Below, piece by piece: positions 35,928 to 44,997 of a stretch of 64,000 nucleotides of DNA. Under the pieces are notes generated by a model. The model searched no databases. It saw only the letters and a list, made by a program, of their open reading frames with translations, and was not told where the DNA came from. A program made the translations under genes and the position numbers. How positions within the stretch are numbered: position 1 is the stretch's first letter; the number at the start of each line of letters is the position of its first letter. This stretch comes from Burkholderiales bacterium. GTDB taxonomy: Bacteria > Pseudomonadota > Gammaproteobacteria > Burkholderiales > Burkholderiaceae_C. The stretch is taken from positions 1-64,000 of the forward strand of contig JACPVA010000132.1 of assembly GCA_016191995.1 (NCBI GenBank). Direction: 5' to 3'.

Positions 35928-38900
35928 GTGAACGATCGAAGCGACGCCAGCGACCGCGCCGACGCCGAGCTCGACGAACTGCTCGAACCGGTCGTCCGCC
36001 GCATACGCGAGCGGCTGCCGGCGGCGCAGGCGGGCATCGCGGAGGACTTCGTGCGCCAGTACTACCGCGACGTCGACGCCGGCGACCTCGCCGAGCGCGC
36101 CGCCGACGACCTCTACGGCGCGGCGCTGTCGCACTGGCACTTCGCGCGCAGCTACCCCGGCGGACGGCCCAAGCTGCGCGTCTTCAACCCGCGCGTCGAC
36201 GAGCATGGCTGGCAGTCCTCGCACACCGTGATCGAGATCGTCAACGACGACATGCCGTTCCTCGTCGACTCGATCACGATGGAGGTCAACCGCCAGGGGC
36301 TGACGCTGCACCTGATCGTGCACCCCGTGCTGCGGCTGCGGCGCGACGCCGAGCACCATATCGTCGAGCTGCTGCCGCCGCAGGGCGACGGCGAGGGGCG
36401 CTACGAGTCGCTGATGCACGTCGAGGTCGACCGGCGCAGCGACCCCGAGCGGCTGCAGGCGCTGCACGACGGGCTGCTGCAGATCCTGGGCGATGTGCGC
36501 GCCGCGGTCGAGGACTGGCAGCCGATGCGCGAGGCGCTGGTCGACGCGGTGGCGCAGATCGAGCGCCGGCCGCCGCCGGTCGCGCCGGACGAGCTGGCCG
36601 AGGACCTGGCCTTCCTGCGCTGGCTGGCGGCGGACAACTTCACGCTGCTCGGGCAACGCGACTATGCGCTGGTCGACGAAGGCGGCCGCGACAGCCTGCA
36701 AGTCCTCACCGGGTCGGGGCTAGGGATCTTGCGCGCCGGCGCCGGCGCCGAGGCGGCTTCGGCCTCGTTCGCCGCCCTGCCGCCCGAGGTGAGGGCGCGC
36801 GCACGCGACCCGCGACTGCTGCTGCTGACCAAGGCCAACGCGCGCTCGACCGTGCACCGGCCCGGGCACCTGGACTATGTCGGCGTCAAGCGTTTCGACG
36901 ACACCGGCCGCGTCGTCGGCGAGCGCCGCTTCCTCGGCCTGTTCACCTCGATCGCCTACAACGCCAAGGCGGCCGACATCCCGCTGCTGCGGCGCAAGCT
37001 CGCCGCGGTCACGCAGCGTGCCGGCTTCCTGCCGCGCAGCCACAAGGCCAAGGCGCTGGCGACGATCCTCGAGCAGTTTCCGCGCGACGAGCTGTTCCAG
37101 ATCGAGCCGGACGACCTGCACCGCATCGCGATGGGCATCCTGCGCCTGGGCGAGCGCCAGCGCACGCGGCTGTTCGTGCACCGCGATGCCTACGGCCGCT
37201 TCACCTCGTGCCTGGTCTATGTGCCGCGCGAGAACTACAACACCGAGGTGCGCGCGCGCATGCAGTCGCTGCTGACCGAGGCGCTCAGCGGCGAGTCCTC
37301 CGAGTTCGCGGTGCAGTTCTCGGACTCGCCGCTGGCGCGCGTGCTGATCGTGGTGCGCACGCCGGCCGGCCGGGCGCGGCCGATCGACGTCCAGGACCTC
37401 GAGCAGCGCATCGTGCGCGCCGCGCGGCGCTGGGACGACGAGCTGCGCGATGCCCTCGTCGAGGCGCGCGGCGAGGAGCGCGGCAACGCGCTGCACGAGC
37501 GCTATGCGCGCGGCTTCGGCCCCGGCTACCGGCACGACTACGGCCCGCGCGAGGCGGTGCGCGACATCGAGATGATGGAGTCGCTGGCCGACGACCCCGA
37601 TGCGATGGCGCTCGGGCTCGTCCGGCCGCTGGAGGCGGCGCCGGACCGGCTGCGCTTCAGGCTGGTGCGCGGCGGCGAGCTGGCGCCGCTGTCGCAGAGC
37701 ATGCCGATGCTCGAGAACATGGGCGTGCAGGTGCTCGAGGAGCGGCCCTACGAGGTCCGCCGCAGCGACGGCGGCGAGCTGTGGATCGACGACTTCGGCC
37801 TGGCGGTGCCGGGCGGCGAGGAGATCGATGTCGACGCATTGCGCGAGCGCTTCCTCGAGGCCTTCCGGCGCACCTGGACCGGCGTCAACGAGAGCGACGC
37901 CTTCAACCGGCTCGTGCTGCTGGCCGGGCTGGACTGGCGCGGCGTCTCGCTGCTGCGCGCCTGCATGCGCTACATCAAGCAGGGCGGATTCCCGCTCAGC
38001 CGTGCCTACATCCAGCAGACGCTGGCGTCCTACCCGGCGATCGCTGCCGAGCTGGTGGCGCTGTTCCACGCCCGCTTCGACCCCGACCCCGACCCCGACC
38101 ACGACGGCGACCGCGACGCCGCGCAGGCGGCGATCGGTGCGCGCATCGAGGCCGCGCTCGACGCTGTCGCCAATCTCGACGAGGACCGCATCCTGCGCCA
38201 GGTGCTGGCGCTGATCCGCGCCACGCTGCGGACCAACTTCTTCCAGCGCGGCGCCGACGGCGGCTTCAAGCCGGTGATCTCGTTCAAGATCGACCCGGCC
38301 AAGGTGCCCGGGCTGCCCGCGCCCAGGCCGCGCTTCGAGATCTTCGTCAGCTCGCCGCGCGTCGAGGGCGTGCACCTGCGCTTCGGCCGTGTCGCGCGCG
38401 GCGGGCTGCGCTGGTCGGACCGTCTGGAGGATTACCGCACCGAGGTGCTCGGCCTGGTCAAGGCGCAGCAGGTCAAGAACACCATCATCGTCCCGGTCGG
38501 CTCCAAGGGCGGTTTCGTCGTCCGCAACCCGCCGGCCGGCGGCGACCGCGAGGCTCTGCTGGCCGAGGGCGTGGCCTGCTACCGCGCCTACCTGCGCGGG
38601 CTGCTCGACCTGACCGACAACCTGGACGGCGGCCGCGTCGCGGCGCCGCCACGCGTCGTGCGCCACGACGACGACGACCCCTACCTGGTGGTGGCCGCCG
38701 ACAAGGGCACGGCGACGTTTTCCGACATCGCCAACCAGACCGCGGCCGAGTACGGCTTCTGGCTCGGCGACGCCTTCGCCTCGGGCGGGTCGGCCGGCTA
38801 CGACCACAAGAAGATGGGCATCACGGCGCGCGGCGCCTGGGAGTCGGTCAAGCACCACTTCCGCAGCCTCGGGCACGATACGCAGAGCCAGGACTTCAGC

Positions 38901-40793
38901 GTCGCCGGCGTCGGCGACATGAGCGGCGACGTGTTCGGCAACGGCATGCTGCTGTCGCGCCACATCCGGCTCGTCGCCGCGTTCGACCACCGGCATATCT
39001 TCGTCGACCCGGATCCCGATGCCGCGCGCAGCTTCGCCGAGCGCGAGCGCATGTTCGCGCTGCCGCGGTCGTCCTGGGCCGACTACGACCGCGCGCTGAT
39101 CTCCGCCGGCGGCGGCGTCTGGCCGCGCAGCGCGAAATCGATCCCGATCTCCGACGACATGCGCCGGGTGCTCGGGATCGACGCCGACGTGCGCGCGATG
39201 ACCCCGGCCGAGCTCGTGCACGCGATCCTGAAGGCGCCGGTCGACCTGCTCTACAACGGCGGCATCGGCACCTACGTCAAGGCGAGCGACCAGAGCCACG
39301 CCGAGTGCGGCGACCGCGCCAACGATGCCGTGCGCGTCGACGGCCGCGCGCTGCGCTGCAAGGTCGTCGCCGAGGGCGGCAACCTCGGCTGCACGCAGCG
39401 CGGGCGGATCGAGTTCGCGCTCGCCGGCGGACTGATCAATACCGACGCGATCGACAACTCGGCCGGCGTCGACTGCTCGGACCACGAGGTCAATATCAAG
39501 ATCCTGCTCGACGCCGTCGTGCGCGAGGGCGAGCTGACGGCCCGCCAGCGCGACCGGCTGCTGGCCGAGATGACCGAGGATGTCGCCGCGCTGTGCCTGC
39601 GCGACAACGTGTTCCAGAACCAGGTGCTCGGCGTCACCCGGATGCGCGGGCTGGACCTGCTCGACGAGCAGATGCGCTACATGCGCCACCTGGTCGCGCG
39701 CGGGCGGCTCGATCGCGCGCTGGAGAACCTGCCCGACGACGAGGCGCTGGCCGAGCGCGCGCGCGGCGGCAGCGGGCTGACCACACCCGAGCTCGCGGTG
39801 CTGCTGGCCTACGCGAAGATGGAGCTGTACGACCTCGTGCTCGACTCCGACGTGCCGGAGGACGCCTACATCGCGACCACGCTGGCGCGCTACTTCCCCG
39901 AGCGGCTCGCGCAGCGCTACCCGCAGCAACTGCAGCGCCACCCGCTGCGGCGCGAGATCATCGCCACCCATGTCGTCAACAGCATGGTCAACCGCGTCGG
40001 GCCGACCTTCGTCTTCCGGCTCGTCGAGGAGACCGGGGCCGCGGCGGCCGACATCGTGCGCGCCTACATGTGCACGCGCCAGGTCTTCGAGCTGGTGTCG
40101 CTGTGGCAGGACAACGACGCGCTGGGCGCCGGGGTCGAGCAGGCGGCGCGGCAGCGCGTCGTGCTGGCGTCGCTGCAGCTGCTCGAACGCGGGACGCTGT
40201 GGATGCTGCAGCACCGCGACGCGCTGGCCGACCTGGCGGCGGCGATCCGGCGTCATGCACCCGGCGTGGCCGAGGTCGGCGCCGGCCTGCCGCGCTGGCT
40301 GGTCGACGCCGAGCGCGACGCGCTGCAGGCGCGCGAGGCGGCGCTGGTCGCCGAGGGGCTGCCGGCGACGCTGGCGCAGCGTGTCGCGCGGCTGGACGGG
40401 CAGCTCGCGGGGCTCGACGTCGTCGAGGTCGGCGCGGCGCAGGGCATGCCGATCGAGGTCGTGGCCGGGGTCTATTTCGGCATCGGCGGGCGGCTCGACC
40501 TCGGCTGGGTGTCGCAGCAGATCGCCGCGCTGCCGGCGCATGGCCACTGGCAGGCGCTGGCGCGGCTGGCGATGCGCAACGACCTGTCGGCGCTGGCGCG
40601 CGAGCTCGCCGCGTCGGTGCTCGGCGACGCCCAGGGCGAGCGCGATCCCGAGCAGCTGATCGCGCGCTGGCAGGAGCGCCGCGCGCACCAGCTCGCGCGC
40701 TGCCGGCAGCTGCTGGCCGAACTGCGCCCGCTGGCGGCGCTCGACGGGCCGATGCTGTCGGTGCTGCTGCGCGAATTGCGGGCGTTGGCCTGA
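35928..40793 (+). CDS. gdhB: NAD-specific glutamate dehydrogenase, large (180-kDa) type
   Basis: A 1621-residue enzyme that deaminates glutamate to 2-oxoglutarate with NAD, feeding the TCA cycle. The N-terminal 700 residues form the ACT-like regulatory region (MPFLVDSITMEVNRQGLTLH), then the catalytic domain with NTIIVPVGSKGGFVV (substrate lysine), SAGYDHKKMGITARGAWESV and GEGGNLGCTQRGRIEFA... of the nucleotide domain, and a C-terminal helical domain. An acidic insertion DPDPDPDHDGDRD at about residue 720 comes from hexanucleotide repeats and resembles a calcium loop. GTG start with GAAGGAG. Likely inducible by amino acids, as in related bacteria; not shown here. Confidence 0.95.
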   Translation: MNDRSDASDRADAELDELLEPVVRRIRERLPAAQAGIAEDFVRQYYRDVDAGDLAERAADDLYGAALSHWHFARSYPGGRPKLRVFNPRVDEHGWQSSHTVIEIVNDDMPFLVDSITMEVNRQGLTLHLIVHPVLRLRRDAEHHIVELLPPQGDGEGRYESLMHVEVDRRSDPERLQALHDGLLQILGDVRAAVEDWQPMREALVDAVAQIERRPPPVAPDELAEDLAFLRWLAADNFTLLGQRDYALVDEGGRDSLQVLTGSGLGILRAGAGAEAASASFAALPPEVRARARDPRLLLLTKANARSTVHRPGHLDYVGVKRFDDTGRVVGERRFLGLFTSIAYNAKAADIPLLRRKLAAVTQRAGFLPRSHKAKALATILEQFPRDELFQIEPDDLHRIAMGILRLGERQRTRLFVHRDAYGRFTSCLVYVPRENYNTEVRARMQSLLTEALSGESSEFAVQFSDSPLARVLIVVRTPAGRARPIDVQDLEQRIVRAARRWDDELRDALVEARGEERGNALHERYARGFGPGYRHDYGPREAVRDIEMMESLADDPDAMALGLVRPLEAAPDRLRFRLVRGGELAPLSQSMPMLENMGVQVLEERPYEVRRSDGGELWIDDFGLAVPGGEEIDVDALRERFLEAFRRTWTGVNESDAFNRLVLLAGLDWRGVSLLRACMRYIKQGGFPLSRAYIQQTLASYPAIAAELVALFHARFDPDPDPDHDGDRDAAQAAIGARIEAALDAVANLDEDRILRQVLALIRATLRTNFFQRGADGGFKPVISFKIDPAKVPGLPAPRPRFEIFVSSPRVEGVHLRFGRVARGGLRWSDRLEDYRTEVLGLVKAQQVKNTIIVPVGSKGGFVVRNPPAGGDREALLAEGVACYRAYLRGLLDLTDNLDGGRVAAPPRVVRHDDDDPYLVVAADKGTATFSDIANQTAAEYGFWLGDAFASGGSAGYDHKKMGITARGAWESVKHHFRSLGHDTQSQDFSVAGVGDMSGDVFGNGMLLSRHIRLVAAFDHRHIFVDPDPDAARSFAERERMFALPRSSWADYDRALISAGGGVWPRSAKSIPISDDMRRVLGIDADVRAMTPAELVHAILKAPVDLLYNGGIGTYVKASDQSHAECGDRANDAVRVDGRALRCKVVAEGGNLGCTQRGRIEFALAGGLINTDAIDNSAGVDCSDHEVNIKILLDAVVREGELTARQRDRLLAEMTEDVAALCLRDNVFQNQVLGVTRMRGLDLLDEQMRYMRHLVARGRLDRALENLPDDEALAERARGGSGLTTPELAVLLAYAKMELYDLVLDSDVPEDAYIATTLARYFPERLAQRYPQQLQRHPLRREIIATHVVNSMVNRVGPTFVFRLVEETGAAAADIVRAYMCTRQVFELVSLWQDNDALGAGVEQAARQRVVLASLQLLERGTLWMLQHRDALADLAAAIRRHAPGVAEVGAGLPRWLVDAERDALQAREAALVAEGLPATLAQRVARLDGQLAGLDVVEVGAAQGMPIEVVAGVYFGIGGRLDLGWVSQQIAALPAHGHWQALARLAMRNDLSALARELAASVLGDAQGERDPEQLIARWQERRAHQLARCRQLLAELRPLAALDGPMLSVLLRELRALA

Positions 40794-40881
40794 GCCTGGC
40801 GCGGTGGCTGCGGGACGCTGGCCGCTCGCCCGGGAACCGGCGGCGGCCGCGCTGGGCGGCGCATGCGCTATCGTGCCGCCG

Positions 40882-42336
40882 ATGGCCGAGACGACCTTCT
40901 TCTGGCACGATTACGAGACCTTCGGCCGCGACCCGCGGCGCGACCGGCCGGCGCAGTTCGCCGGTGTTCGCACCGACGCCGCGCTGAACGAGGTCGAGGC
41001 GCCTGTGATGGCCTACTGCCAGCCGGCGCCCGACTACCTGCCCGACCCCGAGAGCTGCCTGCTGACCGGCATCCTGCCGCAGCGATGTCTTGCCGAAGGC
41101 GAGCCCGAGCACGCCTTCGCCGCCCGCATCGAGCACGAGCTCGGCCGCCCGGGGACGATCGGTGTCGGCTTCAACAGCATCCGCTTCGACGACGAGTTCA
41201 CGCGCTTCCTGTTCTGGCGCAACCTGGTCGATCCGTATGCACGCGAGTGGCGCGACGGCTGCGGCCGCTGGGACCTGCTCGACGTCGTTCGCGCCGCCTG
41301 GGCGCTGCGCCCGGAAGGCATCCATTGGCCGACTGGCGACGACGGCCGGCCGACGTTCCGGCTGGAGCGGCTTAGCGCCGCCAACGGGCTGGCGCACGAG
41401 GCGGCGCACGATGCGCTGTCGGACGTGCGCGCGACGGTCGCGCTGGCGCGGCTGGTGCGGGCGCACCAGCCGCGGCTGTGGGACTTCTGCCTGAAGCTGC
41501 GCGACAAGCGCGCGGTGTGGGACGAGATCGGCCCGCTCGGCGCGCGCCGCCCCTTCGTCCACGTCTCGGGGCGCTACCCGGTCGAGCGCGGCTGCCTGGC
41601 GATCGTCTGGCCGCTGGCGATGCACCCGGCCAACCGCAACGAGCTGATCGTCTGGGACCTGGCGCAGGATCCGTCCGAGCTCGCGACGCTGGGCGCGGCC
41701 GAGATCCGCCGGCGCCTCTTCACGCGCCGCGACGAGCTGCCCGACGGCGTCGAGCGGCTGCCGATCAAGACGATCCACGCGAATCGCTCGCCGATCGTCT
41801 TCGGCAAGCTGAAGGCGCTGGGCACGGCGACGGCGCGCTGGCAGATCGACGTCGACCAGGCGCTGCGCCACGCCGAGCGCGCGGCGGCGCTCGGCGGGCT
41901 GCTCGACGGCCTGTGGGGCGAGGTTTATGCGCGGCCCGGGCCCGAGCTCAGGCCGGATGTCGACGAGGACCTCTATGGCGGCTTCGTCGGCGACGCCGAC
42001 CGCGCGCGGCTGCAGCGGCTGCGCGCGCTGCCGCCGGGCGACCTCGCGGCACGCCAGCCAGCGTTCGACGATGCGCGGCTGGGCGAGCTCCTGTTCCGCT
42101 ACCGCGCCCGCAACTTCCCGGCCACGCTCGACGACGACGGGCGTGCGCGCTGGCAGCAGCACTGCGCCGAGCGGCTGCACGCGGGTGCCGGCGGCGCGCT
42201 GACGCTGGCGGCCTTCATGGCGCGCGTCGACGAGCTGGCCGAGGCCGCGCTGCAGCACGACGACGAACGCGCGCAGGCGCTGCTCGAGGCGCTGCACGAC
42301 TACGCGGCGACGATCGCCCCGGAGGCCCACGCATGA
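40882..42336 (+). CDS. sbcB: Exodeoxyribonuclease I
   Basis: A 484-residue 3'-5' single-strand DNA exonuclease of the DEDDh class. The ExoI motif is FFWHDYETFGRDPRRDRPAQ with Asp and Glu, ExoII is GFNSIRFDDEFTRFLFWRN, and ExoIII is LAHEAAHDALSDVRATVAL with His and Asp. The SH3-like domain and C-terminal helices follow, consistent with length of E. coli SbcB (475). It acts in recombination and repair, and removes ssDNA ends. The ATG at MAETTFFWHDY is preferred over an earlier in-frame start. The next gene begins 4 nt before its stop. Confidence 0.95.
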   Translation: MAETTFFWHDYETFGRDPRRDRPAQFAGVRTDAALNEVEAPVMAYCQPAPDYLPDPESCLLTGILPQRCLAEGEPEHAFAARIEHELGRPGTIGVGFNSIRFDDEFTRFLFWRNLVDPYAREWRDGCGRWDLLDVVRAAWALRPEGIHWPTGDDGRPTFRLERLSAANGLAHEAAHDALSDVRATVALARLVRAHQPRLWDFCLKLRDKRAVWDEIGPLGARRPFVHVSGRYPVERGCLAIVWPLAMHPANRNELIVWDLAQDPSELATLGAAEIRRRLFTRRDELPDGVERLPIKTIHANRSPIVFGKLKALGTATARWQIDVDQALRHAERAAALGGLLDGLWGEVYARPGPELRPDVDEDLYGGFVGDADRARLQRLRALPPGDLAARQPAFDDARLGELLFRYRARNFPATLDDDGRARWQQHCAERLHAGAGGALTLAAFMARVDELAEAALQHDDERAQALLEALHDYAATIAPEAHA

Positions 42337-43085
42337 TCGACCCGCTGCTGCTCGCCTGCACCCGCATCGGCACCTTCGACGGCGCGCGCGCGCTGACCAA
42401 CGCCAGCGGCTTCTTCTTCGAGCGCGACGGCGCGCTGTTTCTCGTCACGAGCCGGCATGTCTTCGTCGACTCGCCCAGCGGCCACCACCCGGACCGCATC
42501 GAGCTCGAGATCCACAGCGACCCCGACGACCTCGGGCGCTCGGTGGCGCTGTCGCTGCCGTTGTACGCTGGCGGCCTCAGCCTGTGGCGGCAGGCGCGCG
42601 ATGCCGGCGGCGAGGTCGACGTCGCCGTGCTGCGCGTCGACCGCGCGCTGCTGCCGCCGCGCGCGCAGCTGCGCGGCTTCGCGCCGGCGCATCTGCAGGT
42701 CGACACGTCCGAGGTGCCGCCGGGGCAGCCGGTGGCAATCGTCGGTTTTCCGCTCGGCTTTCACGATACGCTGCACCACCTGCCGGTGGTGCGGCAGGCG
42801 GTCGTGGCGTCGGCCTTCGGGCTGCGCTTCCAGGGCCAGGGCTACTTCCTGACCGACGGCCGCACGCACCGCGGTACCAGCGGCTCGCCGGTCGTGATGC
42901 GCGCGCCCGGCCCGGTCGCCGCCGGCGCTGCGCTGCCGTGGCGGCTGCTGGGCGTGCACTCGGCCAGCATGGACCTGCGAACGCGCGACCGCGAGCTCGA
43001 CGAGAGCCTGGGGCTGAACCTGGCCTGGTATGCCGACATCCTGCTGACGCTGACGGCACCGTCGCCGGCTGCTGCACCGGGCTGA
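42333..43085 (+). CDS. Trypsin-like serine protease, cytosolic
   Basis: A 250-residue protease of the chymotrypsin/DegP fold without signal peptide or PDZ domain. The catalytic histidine is in FLVTSRHVFVD, the aspartate in EVDVAVLRVDRA, and the serine in THRGTSGSPVVM. The gene begins inside the last codons of sbcB (ATGA overlap), so the two are translationally coupled. Similar small intracellular trypsin-like proteases occur in defence islands and phage-response systems, but here the neighbours are not clearly defensive. The substrate is unknown. The C-terminal TAPSPAAAPG looks disordered. Confidence 0.85.
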   Translation: MIDPLLLACTRIGTFDGARALTNASGFFFERDGALFLVTSRHVFVDSPSGHHPDRIELEIHSDPDDLGRSVALSLPLYAGGLSLWRQARDAGGEVDVAVLRVDRALLPPRAQLRGFAPAHLQVDTSEVPPGQPVAIVGFPLGFHDTLHHLPVVRQAVVASAFGLRFQGQGYFLTDGRTHRGTSGSPVVMRAPGPVAAGAALPWRLLGVHSASMDLRTRDRELDESLGLNLAWYADILLTLTAPSPAAAPG

Positions 43086-43156
43086 CCGCGGCGCCCGACC
43101 TGCCGCCGCGCGGCGAGCGTTGCACAATGGTTCCCCGCCCGCCAGCGAGCCCCCGC

Positions 43157-43882
43157 ATGGAAGTCCCGACGCTGCAGCACGAGACCGTCACACCCATCCA
43201 TCTGATCGGTGGCGAGAAGGGGGGTGTAGGCAAGTCGATGATGGCGCGCGTGCTCGCGCAGTATTTCATCGACCACGAGATCGACTTCGTCGGCTTCGAC
43301 ACCGACCGCTCGCACGGCGCACTGCTGCGCTTCTACGCCGAGCGGGCGTCGCCGGTGCTGGTCGACCGCTACGAGGCGCTGGACCGGATCGTCGAGGCCG
43401 CCTGCGAGCAGCCGGGCCGGCGCGTGCTCGTCGACCTGGCGGCGCAGACGCACGAGCCGCTGGTCGAGTGGATGGACGAGTCGGGCGTGCTCGACATGGC
43501 CGACGTGTCGGGCATCGCACTGAGCTATTGGCATGTGATGGACGCCGGGCGCGACTCGGTCGACCTGCTGCAGCGGCTGCTCGACCGCTTCGGCCAGCGT
43601 GTCCAGTATGTGATCGTCAAGAACCAGCTGCGCGGCGACGACTTCGGCCAGCTGCTGCGATCGGGCGAGCTCGATCGCGCGCTCGGCCTGGGCGCGCGGG
43701 TGATGGACCTGAGAAGGCTGCACGAGCCGATCGCGCAGAAGATCGACGCCCGCAACGCCAGCTTCGCCGCCGCTCGCGACGCGCATGCGATCGACGGCCC
43801 GGGGCTCGGGCTGATGGAGCGCCAGCGGCTGAAGCTGTGGATGAATCACGCCTACGAGGCGATCGCGCGCATCGGGGTCTGA
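43157..43882 (+). CDS. ParA/MinD-like P-loop ATPase
   Basis: A 241-residue protein with the deviant Walker A motif GGEKGGVGKS at about residues 18-27, switch region FVGFDTDRSHGALLRF and Walker B-like RRVLVDLAAQTHEPL. This is a deviant-Walker ATPase of the SIMIBI class, related to plasmid partition and StbB-like proteins. It lacks a helix-turn-helix and membrane-targeting helix, so it is not a canonical ParA or MinD. It lies 71 bp after the protease gene on the same strand. Start is ambiguous: an ATG 30 bases upstream is in frame. A function in cargo positioning is inferred from family only. Confidence 0.82.
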   Translation: MEVPTLQHETVTPIHLIGGEKGGVGKSMMARVLAQYFIDHEIDFVGFDTDRSHGALLRFYAERASPVLVDRYEALDRIVEAACEQPGRRVLVDLAAQTHEPLVEWMDESGVLDMADVSGIALSYWHVMDAGRDSVDLLQRLLDRFGQRVQYVIVKNQLRGDDFGQLLRSGELDRALGLGARVMDLRRLHEPIAQKIDARNASFAAARDAHAIDGPGLGLMERQRLKLWMNHAYEAIARIGV

Positions 43883-43958
43883 GGCGCGGCGGCTCGTCAT
43901 CGCCGCAGTGGCCGCGCGACGCGCCTGCAGCGCGCCGGCACTGCAACCGGGGGGAAGC

Positions 43959-44954
43959 ATGAAGATCGAACGCATCGCCATCGTCGGTGCGGGGGCCATC
44001 GGCGGATGCCTGGGGGCGCGGCTGGCGGCGCTGGACGATGTCCGCGTCGGCGCGGTCGCGCGCGGCGCGACGCTGGCGGCGCTGCGTGCGCACGGCTGGC
44101 GGCTGGATGTCGGCGGCGAACTGCTGCAGTCCCCGGTGCACGGTCTGGCCGAGGACCCGGCGGCGCTGGGCGAGCAGGACCTGGTCGTCGTCGCCGTCAA
44201 GCAGCCGGCGCTGCCGGCGCTGGCACCGCGGCTGGCGCCGCTGGTCGGGCCGCACACGGTGATCCTGCCGGCGATGAACGGCGTGCCGTGGTGGTTCGGC
44301 CACGGGCTGCCGGGGTCGGCCGCGGGGATGAAGCTCGCGACCGTCGACCCGGGCGGGGCCTGCGCGCGTGCGCTGCCGACCGCGCGGGTCGTCGGCTGCG
44401 TCGTGCATCTGGCGGCGCTGGTGGCCGAGCCGGGGCGCGTGCTGCTGAAGATGGGGCAGGGGCTGATCGTCGGCGAGCCTCTGGGTGGTACGAGTGCGCG
44501 GCTGGAGGCCGTCTCGGCGCTGCTGCGGCGCGCGGGATTCGACGTCACCGTCTCGCCGGCTATCCACCGCGACACCTGGTACAAGCTGTGGGGCAATATC
44601 ACGATGAACCCGGTGTCGGCGCTGACCGGGGCCACGGCCGACGCCATCCTCGACGACCCGCAGGTGCGCGCGCTGTGCTCGGCGGTGATGGAAGAGGTCG
44701 CCGCGGTCGGCGCGCGCATCGGCTGCGGCATCGACCAGACGCCCGAGGACCGGCACGCCGTCACGCGCAAGCTGGGTGCGTTCAAGACCTCGATGCTGCA
44801 GGACGTCGAGGCCGGACGCGCGATCGAGCTCGACGGCATCGTCGGCGCGGTGCGCGAGATCGCCGCGCAGGTCGGTGTGGCCACGCCCTTTCTGGACGCG
44901 CTGTTCGGGCTGACGCGGCTGATGGCGCGCGTGCGCGGACTGGTTGCGGCCTGA
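43959..44954 (+). CDS. panE: Ketopantoate reductase family (PanE/ApbA) oxidoreductase
   Basis: A 331-residue NADPH-dependent reductase. The N-terminal Rossmann loop is IAIVGAGAIGGCLGARLAAL, the family helix AVKQPALPALAPRLAPLV leads to the VILPAMNGVPWW segment, and the C-terminal domain has RDTWYKLWGNITMNPVSALT with catalytic lysine and asparagine. PanE makes pantoate for CoA. Many bacteria hold paralogues acting on other 2-keto acids, so pantothenate biosynthesis is probable rather than certain. A GGGGAA precedes the ATG. It may be co-transcribed with the next MFS gene, 43 bp on. Confidence 0.87.
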   Translation: MKIERIAIVGAGAIGGCLGARLAALDDVRVGAVARGATLAALRAHGWRLDVGGELLQSPVHGLAEDPAALGEQDLVVVAVKQPALPALAPRLAPLVGPHTVILPAMNGVPWWFGHGLPGSAAGMKLATVDPGGACARALPTARVVGCVVHLAALVAEPGRVLLKMGQGLIVGEPLGGTSARLEAVSALLRRAGFDVTVSPAIHRDTWYKLWGNITMNPVSALTGATADAILDDPQVRALCSAVMEEVAAVGARIGCGIDQTPEDRHAVTRKLGAFKTSMLQDVEAGRAIELDGIVGAVREIAAQVGVATPFLDALFGLTRLMARVRGLVAA

Positions 44955-44997
44955 CGGTGCGCGCCGCCTCCGCAAGCTGCCCGGCGCACGCCGCGGC

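Noticed and set aside
36720-40688. A 1322-codon minus-strand open frame opposite NAD-GDH
   Set aside because: High-GC codon bias leaves long antisense frames open. The translation is rich in His, Gln, Arg and Asp with no family pattern, whereas the plus strand encodes a full NAD-GDH.
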